The translations under genes were made by a program, and so were the position numbers. The notes beneath the pieces are model-generated. The model did no database searches and was not told the DNA's origin. It worked only from the letters and a program-made list of their open reading frames with translations. Shown piece by piece: positions 49,505 through 59,300 of a DNA stretch of 64,000 nt (position 1 is the stretch's first letter; every line of letters begins with the position of its first letter). The DNA is from Ceratodon purpureus. Lineage: Eukaryota; Streptophyta; Bryopsida; Pseudoditrichales; Ditrichaceae. Where the stretch lies: NCBI GenBank assembly GCA_014871385.1, contig CM026424.1, positions 3,351,131 through 3,415,130 on the forward strand. Direction: 5' to 3'.

Positions 49505-49758
49505 AACTTGAAGGGGAAAGAGGAGATTGTATCAGGACTCAGTTTCTTTTACCAGATTGTGGTTATTTTCTAAAATTAGGAAAAGGTACTGTTGTTGGCC
49601 TCGACTGTGCAAAAATCAAGCATGGATCACTAGAAAATAAGGGCTATAAACAATATGGAGTTGCATTGACCTATAAAAAAAGAGTGGTCACTGCCTGTAG
49701 GAATGAAATGGCAAAGAAGTTTGGCTTCGATTTCACTATTAAAGAACCTGAGCAGTAG
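49505..49758 (+). pseudogene. Last exon of a third TET/JBP-like dioxygenase gene
   Basis: After an acceptor (acag, 49501-49504) an 84-codon frame reads TQFLLPDCGYFLKLGKGTVV, GLDCAKIKHGSLENKGYKQY and GVALTYKKRVVTAC, ending at a stop at 49756-49758. It aligns in order with gene 1 (FYFPALGYYFEPAIGDILL, EIVHCS, GQLGIALF) and gene 2 (EFVFPEWNIYIKPQQGTI, KIYHYT, IGIALVLKEKVIKAAC), including the distal iron-binding His. The exon with the HxD motif was not found upstream, where the LRR gene lies on the other strand. It is probably an orphan fragment. It has no ATG and would be missed by simple ORF calling. Confidence 0.65.
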
Positions 49759-49835
49759 TCTTGTTGAACTACTACATGAATTATTTCACATTTTTCAATC
49801 ACGTTATAGAAGTAGTTCACATTTTTCATTTAGAG

Positions 49836-50708
49836 AACTTGATGTGTAATTTCATTAAACTTATACAAAGACTGAGTGAAGGGTTGGCTGGTAGGAAGCT
49901 ATAGAACTATGTGAAAAGTCTTTTCCTAGTATATTATCTTGGAATGTAAATGGCTTTAGTTTTAAATTAATGTATACTTTATTATTACCAATCTGCAATC
50001 TCCGTTTTTGTAGCAGCATCTATACTAATACTGACGAACTATTTCAACTAAGTGGTTTTAGAATTTTCAACTCCGTGGTTTGAGAATTTTTAAAAAGAAA
50101 TTAATATTTCTTTTGTTAACCAGTTTTAGGATTGGGGTTTTGTGGTTTATCACCTTAATAGCTGGTAGTATGAAAGTGGCTTGATGGTATTTTGGAATGT
50201 GAAAAATGTTTCATGGAGTTAAATGTGTGAGTGTAGTTAGATAGTATAGTATATGGTAGTAGTTTAGTGTATTACGTGGGATATCATCTGGTTTGCTTGT
50301 TGAAAAAATCTTTGAAAGTTCCCGAGATAGTCTGTACAGTTCAATGGGTGGTATCATCTCTGATAAGCAATGGGGTCATGTGAAAGAGTCTGACAGTGTG
50401 TGATAGAAAACTTCTGCATTGAACCATGTCAGACTCCTTAAACGCCAGTGTATCAGAAAATTTAGCTGCAATCCTTATGTTCTAACTTGATATTTGAAAC
50501 CAACAAAACGGAGATTCCTCAATATGATCAAAGACACCACGATCACATAGCTCACCTAGCTGGACAACGGCTACAATATGCAATCCCCAAACTCACATGC
50601 CTCCAAAATTCCCAAAGAAAACAAAACTAGTTACCAACAAATGGAACCTGTTGTTATTTAACATTCTAGGGTACGAACTTTAGGCTATTTGTCATATCTC
50701 GCACAAGG
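49836..50708. repeat. 873-bp direct repeat, copy 2
   Basis: Near-perfect copy of 39936-40808. It stops at 50708, exactly where composition changes from AT-rich to the more balanced DNA of the right CACTA portion. Confidence 0.9.
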
Positions 50709-51726
50709 CAACACGAAAGACGCTGTGGGATTTATGAGGACGGAGGAAGAGTAGGCATTCCATGAGGTTTCAAGGATCAACTGGGGAGATGGAGCGTCAG
50801 GTCGACTAAGCGTTTCGTTACTTCTGCGGTCCTAGCCGGCCCAAGCTGAGGCGCTGCGCACCGTCTCTATTCATCAACTAATCATTCAAAGTGAGTTTGT
50901 TATTAGAGTCTCGGCTGGAAATTCTAGGGTTTTGTTGTTCTTGCGTATGTGCTTTCGAGAACCTACTTGTAATGGGAGGGGGGGGGGGGGGGGGGGGGGG
51001 TGGGTGGAGGGGTTGGGATGTCAGTTGCAAAACTTCTGATTTCCTTTAAGCGGATACATGTGAGTCTCTGCACGAATGCTGTGCTAAGTCCTAAGAGCCT
51101 TGATTTGGGTGTCGTAGTTGTTGGGTCCAACAAGATCGTACTCTTGAAAAGAGACGTGTTCTAGACTTGGTTTAGGGGTTTCTTATGGGGTGCCTCACTA
51201 GTATAGAACTGGTTATTCCCAGGGTAACTATCCAAGGTTCCCTAATCAATATGCGTCTAGTTCTTTAGTACGTGGTCGGGCTTCGACGCTGCTGGATTGG
51301 AAATCCTAATTCATTTCTTCCTTTCAACAGAAAAAACATAAGGGGAATAAGGAGGAAGTTACATTACTCACAGAATACAAGGGATCTATTCAATTGAAGA
51401 GGGAGGTTGCCAGGAAATGCGACAGATTATTTCAGAGGCAGACATCTAAGTGGAAACGTCGCTGGTAATCACATACTCTGCAGTACTGAACGGACTTCGG
51501 CTGGACCAAAGACACAATTGCCAACATGGACTGAGGTCAGTGGACCAGCAAGCTATCATATCTATCTGGTTTTCACATCGGTCATAGAAATATGATACGA
51601 GGGAGCTCTCCATCTGCGTATTACAAGGAAATTGGTATATATATATTTCAATGGGAGGACTGATATCCTCTTACGTCTGTGGTGTCACCGGATCAATCTA
51701 ACATACGGCATTCACGTGCAGGTAGG
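50709..51726. other. Left flank of the TNP2 gene within the CACTA element
   Basis: It contains a G23 homopolymer (50978-51000) followed by more G-rich sequence, a potential G-quadruplex or assembly-sensitive tract. ORFs here (for example 51407-51595) are not recognisable. Confidence 0.45.
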
Positions 51727-52282
51727 ATGAAGGAGAAATTTAAAAAAAAAATTAGTGAGATGGAGGGACACTCTGAAGAAAGTGTCGAGAGTAAAGGAGA
51801 GATAGTCTGTGCTATTTACATGGAGTGGCTCCTTGACTCGGCCATTGAACGCGAAATTGGCTTGGCAGAAAGACCGGATGAAGTTGTAGCATTCGGAAAA
51901 TTGGGATTATGTTGCAGGCGATTTAGGCTGCTCACGAAGCACTCGAGAGTTATTAACATGTTCGACTACCTCCTGGAGTATATGTGCATGGACTGGGCCT
52001 ATGAAGTACGTTACTAACAAGGTACGTTAGAGGACTGTGCCATAAATTGCTGATGATTTCTCACCTGTCCTATACATTGGGTTACTTCCTTACTTATCCC
52101 TGAAATGATCTGCATGTCATGAAAGAAGAAACGAGGAATTCAAATGGTAAAAGCCCATGCTCTTTGATAAAATGAACTTTGCGACAGTGCCGAAAAGTAT
52201 GAAGCAGTTAGCTCTCACGTTTCTAACTTCATGTTTCTTGATTTTACAGAGAGATAGTACCAATGGGCAGTTGACCAAGTAG
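51727..52282 (+). CDS. Small hypothetical protein upstream of the transposase (uncertain)
   Basis: Exon 51727-52005 (MKEKFKKKISEMEGHSEESV and onwards) joins in phase to 52250-52282 and stops 25 bases before the TNP2 start, giving 103 residues. It is charged with a hydrophobic middle and has no recognised domain. It may instead be part of the transposase transcript leader. Confidence 0.3.
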
Positions 52283-52306
52283 ACTTAGGATTCACATAGT
52301 TTAGCA

Positions 52307-55300
52307 ATGAGGCATCGCCGACTTTGTGCGGCGTTCCATATAGAAAGGAGTATAGCTAATCGGTTAGGACTCCCGGAGTACCCTTGCGCATGTGCGAGGT
52401 GCCGAGGAGGTCGAGTGAGAATGAGTCAAACCGTAGTCAGACACCACCGGCTATTCGGAAGAGATGATCATTTGCCCCATCCGGTTCTGGTGAGTTCCTT
52501 ACCTTATCCCGCGCTGAATTATGGCATGTACGCTGTGAATCTGAACCTGTCCAACGTCAACTCTTCAGCATGAGAATCACGTTTGTGCGTATTTGGATTA
52601 TACAATTTCACGACTACTTGGATTTTTTAACAATCATATAATAACTGTGAATTTCGTGGTCATGCATCAGACTGTGCATGGGTTACCTCTGAGGGGCCCC
52701 ACTTTTACGCGTGAAAGGGGAGGCGGTAACGAAGGCACTCTAGAGGAATCTGAAGATGAAGTAATTACCGATGAGACCGAGGACAAGGAGGTCAGGGCTC
52801 GTAATTTGGCGTACGACGCCTTCGGGAGGGCCGATTCACTGGAACGAGAAGCGTATGCTGAGGAGGGAGTTCCTCACATGGGGGCTGATGGCGACGAAGA
52901 CCATTTGCAGGAGAACGAAGTGGAATTCCAGAACACAATGTCGGAGTGTATGGAGCCTTTGTATGTGGGTTCACGGGAGACTAGAATGCAGAGTGGCATC
53001 GTTTTAATGACCCTCTCAACTGTGTTCGGAGTTTCGGATACATTCCTGTCTGCACTATTAACTTATCTAGCAGGAACTTTGCTGCCCCGGCAGAACCTCC
53101 TCCCAAGAACGGCATATGAATTAAAACGGATGATTATGAGGATCGGTCTGGATCACCAGAGAATTGATTCCTGTCCAAACGGACACATCCTATTTGAGGG
53201 CGAGGTTAATGGAACGCTTACAGAGTGTCCCCGGTGCCAGCATCCGAGATTCATTTCAGAGACTTCAAAGGTGCCGCATGCGGTAACGAGGTATTTTCCT
53301 ATCATTTCGAAGGTGCTGAGGCTTTACCGTTGCCCTTCCATAGCTGAATTGCTGAGGCATTTCAATGGACATACTGGTGACTCCCCAGTAATGACATCAA
53401 TAGCGGACAGTCACCAGTGGAAGGAGGTATCCAGGATGTACCCCCTGTTTCGCGACTATGAGTCCAGCCTCCGCATGGGACTCATCGCGGACGGAGTGTG
53501 CCCACATGGGAATCAAAACAGTCGGCATTCGACGTGGATTATACTGTTGGCTATATACAACTTCCCAGGCTGGCTTGTTACGAAAAAATTCTTCTTAAAC
53601 CTGTCAATACTCATCCCTGGCCCGAAGGCTCCCACCTCCGACACCATCGACGTTTTCTTGAAGCCACTGGTCCGAGAGCTACTTCAGTTATGGGATGGTG
53701 TCCCTGCGCTAAATATGAGTAAACCTGTGGGGTGCCGTTCTTTCACATTGAGGGGCATGTTACTTTGGTCTATACATGACTTTCCTGCTTTTGGCTTGAT
53801 AGCAGGTCAAACTGTGAAAGGGTACGTTGCATGTCCCATATGCGGGGAAAATACATGTGCTGAGCATTCGATACATCTGAAGAAAATGTGTTATTTAGGC
53901 CATAGACGATTCTTGCCGCTCGGACATCGCTTTCGAAGAGCGAGGGCCGCCTTCAACAATTCACAGGAGCTTGGTGTGGTTCCTCCACGCAGAACCGGTG
54001 AGCAACTGATAGAGCAAGGAAGGGCTCGGTCCGCGTGGCTGCGCAACGGTGGCACCGAAGACTCACCGGATGATCCAGTTAAGACTCATGGAGTCAAGAG
54101 AGCGTCTATACTCTACGCATTACCTTACTGGAAGGTAAGTCACACCATTCCTTGTCATTTTCTCAATTACTTAACTGATGCATGTTTACATTGTCGAAAA
54201 AGATGTTGAACCTAGACTGCTGCCTGTGTTCGAAATCTGGCATGTCATTACAGTCTGGCCCTTTCCGTACGCCGGACGGTCTACCGCATGGGCATGTCCT
54301 TATGATATTAAGAGAACCCATGGCTGCTACGGTCATCTGCCTAACATGTTGCGTTCTGAACTTGGGGCGGATATGTCGCTCGTATTTAACACACTCATCC
54401 ATGGGACTGTATTGCATAATTGCTTCCAAGGAATTGCGAACTCTTCAACTCATTTTCCTTGTTTTTTTTTGCAGGATCTCCCCGTTCGAAATTTGGTGGA
54501 CTGCATGCATGTGGAGAAAAATGTAGCAGAAAACCTCCTCCGGACATTGTTCGGTGAGAAGGATGGGCCTAGTGTACGTCTCGACCTCCGTCGTAGAAAC
54601 ATCCGCAGACACCTCTGGATGCGAGGTGTACCTGGGCAGGATCATCGGGCCTTCATTCCGGAAGCCCCTTGGGTGCTCACCAAGGAACAACGTGGCATTT
54701 TTTTGGATACTTTGAAGAACATGAAGCTTCCTTCCCACTACTCTAGTTTTCTATATGGAAAGATTAGCTCCGGTAAACTAATGGGTCTCAAGTCACACGA
54801 CTATCATGTACTTTTACAAGACCTGATGCCGCTGTGCATGAGAAGCTGTGGATGTGAACATATGACTGCTGTTGTCATTCGGGTGAGCCGTCTCTTCAAG
54901 AAGATATGTAACAAGAAGGTGGATATCGCTGAACAGGACGCACTTTTTGAGGAGTGTGTTGAGACTCTCTGTCTGTTGGAGAAGCAACTCCCGCCATCTT
55001 TCTTTGATATCATGATTCATCTCTGTATCCACTTAGTAGAGGAACTCTTCATATGTGGTCCCGTACACGTCCGCTGGATGTACCCATTTGAGAGGTACTA
55101 TAAGACTTTGAAGGGGTACGTGAGAAATCACGCCAAGCCTGAGGGGTGTATGGCAAAAAGATACGAATTAGAAGAGTCTTGTGGCTTCGCTTCGGAGTAC
55201 TTAGGAGCAGGACAGTCTTCTGTCAAACGTGTGTGGGAGAGTGAGGAAGATCCAACGATGAACGACATTTTTCTGGAGGGTAAAGGCAAAGTTAGGATTC

Positions 55301-56396
55301 TCGATCAAGCTCTCCTGGAAGAGATCCACGACTTCGTCATCGATAATGTCGACATCGTCGAACCCTACAGAGAGTAAGTTGATCACTAAATTCATTTCAC
55401 TAACACTGCTCCCTGTTCCTAGTCTTGCAGCCCACGGTCACCGACTGTAATATCCTCGGCTCTGTGGCTGTGTAAATTCACTTTCTGATGTTTCGTGGTG
55501 TTCCTAACTTCTACAGAGCCTACCAGCACCTGGTCGAACAACGCAATCTGGATAGACAAAGCTGGAGGTCACGGCACCCTCGTCGGGAGGGCACACGCGC
55601 TCGCAATTTTCCGCCAGAGCTTTCCAACCTGCCTCCGTTCCGAGACTGGTTCCGTGCTCGGATAATCAATGAAAAAGCAGAGGGTCTTCATGTTGATCAA
55701 ACTGTGGAAGCGGTTTCGTGTTTCCCATCCACTATCGCTACTCGTTACAGAAGCATGTTTGGATATGGCTATCATTACCGAGTGAGATCAGCAGAGATCC
55801 CTCTGAAGTCAATGGACTCAGGTATAGCAGCCACCTTTCTCCGAGAATGCCGATTTGGCATGAGGGACATGAACCCTATTGTTGCTCCTATCGAATACAT
55901 TGGGAACCTGGAAGAGATAATTGAATTAGACTATTCTGTATTTCGACAAGTGGTTCTCATTGGTACCTGGGTCAGGGCGAATTACAGGGGCTCCAACGCT
56001 ACAGTCAAGAAAGACCAATGGGGATTTACCATTGCTAACTTTACAAGAACTATCCCATTCGGTCGGGAATCATTTGCTTTTCCCCAGCAGGTCGAACAGG
56101 TATTTTTCTGTGATTGTGTTGAAGCTCCGGGTTGGAAGGTTGTTGTTCGGACTGAGCCCAGGGGAAAGCGAGTTGATGCGAACACCGCAGACGTAGGAGG
56201 AGGATTGTTATTCCGTCACGGCAGGGATTCTGAATTCTCGGCTTTGCGTGTGCCCGAAGTTGTGTCCGAAGACCCGCTCCCTGCATGTGAGAATGGCAGG
56301 GTTATCCGAATGACAGAAGCACTCGAAGATGACCCGCAAGAGGAACACTCGACTTTTGATGCTGATTTAGGTGCTTCGTCGTCGGAGGAGGATTGA
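52307..56396 (+). CDS. TNP2-family CACTA transposase, intact, 1141 aa
   Basis: Exons 52307-52489, 52671-54134, 54475-55373 and 55517-56396 join in phase with consensus splice sites. Residues about 25-50 hold a small Cys/His cluster (CACARC, then VVRHH) like the transposase-associated domain. The TNP2 core (Transposase_21 type) follows: DSCPNGHILF, CPRCQHPRF, RMGLIADGVCPHG, LLAIYNFPGWLVTKKFF, LSILIPGPKAP, TIDVFLKPLVREL and LPYWK, spliced to DLPVRNLVDCMHVEKNVAEN. The DUF4218 region (CIHLVEELFICGPVHVRWMY, FERYYKTLKGYVRNHAKPEG) and the DUF4216 region (GTWVRANY, KKDQWGFTIANF, FPQQVEQVFFCDC) follow in the canonical order. The protein ends in an acidic tail. The enzyme cuts and joins CACTA element ends. 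No break was seen, so the element may be recent or active. It pairs with the TNPA-type gene at the far left end. Confidence 0.92.
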
Positions 56397-57421
56397 GGTG
56401 AGCTTTAATATTAAACCATGAACCATCTCAGTTGGACAGAATAACGTTCTCTAAATTAGCGTTTCATTTTTATGAGATTATTGTTAGTTGTGGGCATGCA
56501 TGATTATGCTACGCTGCCTGTCTCTGCAGTGCTAGGTCAATTTCCTTGTCCTAAACCCAATGTACGTGCATTCCTTGTGCTGGGATCCAGACGAATTTTG
56601 CCATGTATATTCGAAATGAATTCTCTAATCCATTGCTGATAGCTCTGTTTACGTGGGCGTTATTTTTCCTTCGCTTATTTCCTCTTTCACTTCTGTTTTG
56701 TACATTTTTTTCTATGAAATCAATTATGACTTCGGATTGCTAAGGATTCTTTGTTTCAATCAGTTAGCAATAAAAATATCTTGTGTCATGCCGTTGCAGT
56801 AAAACCTCGGAACGTGATTTCCCTTCACGGAATCATTGTCTGAAGATCGAAGTTCACTGTGTGCCCCTGCGATGATCACTGCGTGAAGATGGAAACCATC
56901 GTGATCAGGAGTGAAGGAACCTTCTCAGCTCTCGCAATGTTAGATAGTATGTTCATTTTACCTACGTCCTGCAGTTACGGTATAGTCAATGTACATATTC
57001 CGGATATATGTCCCAACAAGGAATAGGATCCCAGCAAGTAGATTTTAGTTTGTTGAAGAGAAGACCAACGATTGAGATCCGTCCACATTGTCATACTCCC
57101 GACATTGCCCTGTTTTCCGATGTCCGGGCTATGGCGGTGGAATGCACACCTGTGTATCTCGATTCTCGAGTTTAAAATAAATAAAGGGTCCTCTAATTTT
57201 TGAAAATATGAAAGTCTGCACAGTTCGCAGTGTATGCAATGAGGTTCCCAACCTAAACCCTATTCGCCGCCATGGCTAACGCAGACTCAATTCACGCTGC
57301 CTCGTGGCGGGAACTTATGCCCTCGGACATCGTCACCGCGTCTTTCCCTCACCAGCAGGGAGTTCAACAGTTTTCACTTGGTTTCAAGAAGAGCGCTCAT
57401 TCTCTTGGGAACCTCCCCTGT
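56397..57421. other. 3' flank of the transposase gene inside the element
   Basis: Probably 3' untranslated region and right subterminal DNA. The ORF at 57272-57466 has no recognisable features. Confidence 0.45.
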
Positions 57422-57505
57422 AATCAACTATGCATCAGGTCTGGTGTTAGAATCAACACTTTTTAGTTGTTTTTTAGTTGATTTTTAGACGATTTTCTAG
57501 TAGTG
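57422..57505. repeat. Right CACTA terminus with subterminal AATCAACT repeats
   Basis: Read inwards the tip is CACTACTAGAAAATC. AATCAACT or its complement occurs at 57422-57429 and 57476-57483, the latter in nearly the same register as at the left tip. The flanking TAT at 57506-57508 matches that at 15411-15413. Confidence 0.65.
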
Positions 57506-57508
57506 TAT

Positions 57509-58557
57509 GGTGGCGCAACGTACAAAGAGTATTTTGCTTTCGCATGTGGTGGTACTCAACATGACGGGAATGATGACTATGAAAAAAAATTGAGGTTGGT
57601 CGAAGAGAGTTTTGGGACTGGCGATTGCGTTGAGGCATCAAAGCATTTAAAGACATGCTTTCTGAATGTAAAACAAAGCTGACTCTGCATGCGTTTCCCT
57701 AATTCATGAAAGGTACTGCAATCTTCAGTTGAACCTCAAATTCCTGACATCAGGAAGCTGGTGATCACCTCTGGAGATGGTTGTGTTCAAATTTGTGTGA
57801 GTAGTTTCCGACCTGTGAGGCTGTGATAGCGTTTCGAGAGCAAGTTAGAGACGATGCTGTACTCTGAATATCCAGTCACAAATACTTAACGGAACAATTA
57901 TACAAGAAGAGCTTCTGATTGAGAAAAAGCTCTTCCATGCCTCGAGCAGATTAGAAGTGGAGCAGACCAGGAGCCTATTAAATTCGTTCTCAACCTGGAG
58001 GACACCTTGCATAGCTATCCAGGAAGTGAAGCTTCAGGGATAGAAATCAGAATAGGACTTCAGAAGTACAGAGTGACTCGCTATTCTCGTTTGCATTCAA
58101 ATATGACTTTGCCCAACTAGGGTATCATGAACAGCGATTTGAAAATCATTCGCCTACATGGGCTTGAAGTTTCGTGCTAGAAATGCTTTCTGTACTTGCA
58201 AATGTAAAATAGCCATAGTAATCACACGCTCGTCCAATCATGTTGGAACTTCTCACTTATGAAAGTTCTCACGGACTGAGTAAACCTGGAAGTACTCAGT
58301 GCACTGTTTCGTTTAAGTGTCACTATGGGAAGAAAACATCAAATGAAGTACGCGACTTCCAAATGTCACACTAACTTTTGCAAGTGGCAATGGCCAATAC
58401 GGATTCATATTAGCCTAGTATCTGTCACTAACATATCCATTTTGTGACTCGGATTTGACCCCATGGAAGAAATAAACATATGGCACCACGTTACTGTTAG
58501 TTAAGCAAAGCAGTGTATGTACAGTAGACAGATGAGAATATTAATAGCACAAACAAG
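57509..58557. other. Spacer between two CACTA-like elements
   Basis: No gene or repeat recognised. Confidence 0.4.
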
Positions 58558-59300
58558 CACTAGTAGAGAATCGGGTTTTTTCTATGGGTTGAGGGAGGTT
58601 TTTTCTAGTGATTTCTATCGCTGCGACGGACTTAGCAGAATGAAGCACCCTCCCGCAGAAGTCGACCCGTGGGAACATCTCCCTCCAAAAGGTGCTTGGT
58701 CGTCTTTGTCATTTTGTACAGGCGAAGTTGCTGCGTACGTCCGGTTCGGCGCGGTTTATGTGAACATGGTGAATTCAACCACACCTAGAAACGTTCTTTG
58801 CATTTTCTTACCCTTGAACTCATTACTGAAGTTACATGTATAGGGCAATTCATTTTCACGGAGACCGGTGCTGCCCGTTGACAGACAGACGTTACACGTA
58901 CGACGCGGTTAAAATCAAACACAGGCAAATGTAACTTTTACGATAAAATCCTGTGGGTACATTTACTACAGTGTGGTTCCAGATTCACCGTGCTGTGATG
59001 TAAATTTTTTTTTTGAGTAAAGGAGTCTTCTCTAAGTCAGTGCTGTGAGGTGTAAGGACAAACTATGTACATAAACAGATTTAGAGCGTTCCAGGGAGTC
59101 CTCATTAATCGCCTAAATAATACTATTGTCCACCGACAGTACACCCGCATGATCAAACTGTGAGTCCAAAAAAAACACTTCAATATCATTGCATCACATC
59201 ACGGAACTCTGTCGGAGGTTCAGAATGGGAATTCAGATTTTTTTAGGACATCATGCTATGGCAGAGAAAGCCACGACCTGTACAACGCATCGGAGCCCCA

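Larger units (their letters stand above)
15411..57508. mobile_element. Putative 42-kb CACTA (En/Spm) element with a 30-kb AT-rich central block
   Basis: The left tip CACTAGTAGAAATCC starts at 15414. The right tip, read inwards, is CACTACTAGAAAATC ending at 57505. Both are flanked by TAT (15411-15413 and 57506-57508), a 3-bp direct repeat as CACTA elements make. AATCAACT occurs at position 24 from the left tip and 23 from the right tip. More copies in either orientation lie at 15475, 15499 and 57422, like the subterminal TNPA-binding repeats of known elements. A TNPA-type gene sits on the minus strand near the left end and a TNP2 transposase gene on the plus strand near the right end. The interior 20.6-50.7 kb is much more AT-rich and may be cargo or later insertions. 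Alternatively the two ends could belong to two damaged relatives. The ends and genes are seen; the single-element reading is inference. Confidence 0.55.

Noticed and set aside
39936-50708. The 873-bp direct repeats as long terminal repeats of a retroelement
   Set aside because: They do not start TG and end CA at the match boundaries, no primer-binding or polypurine sites are apparent, and the interval holds LRR exons and a dioxygenase exon but no retroelement gene. Copy 1 similarity continues past the boundary into repeat X.
51197-51211. CACTAGTATAGAACTGG as the left terminus of the TNP2 element
   Set aside because: It diverges from the right tip after the first bases, lacks AATCAACT nearby and lacks a TAT flank. 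15414 is a much better partner.
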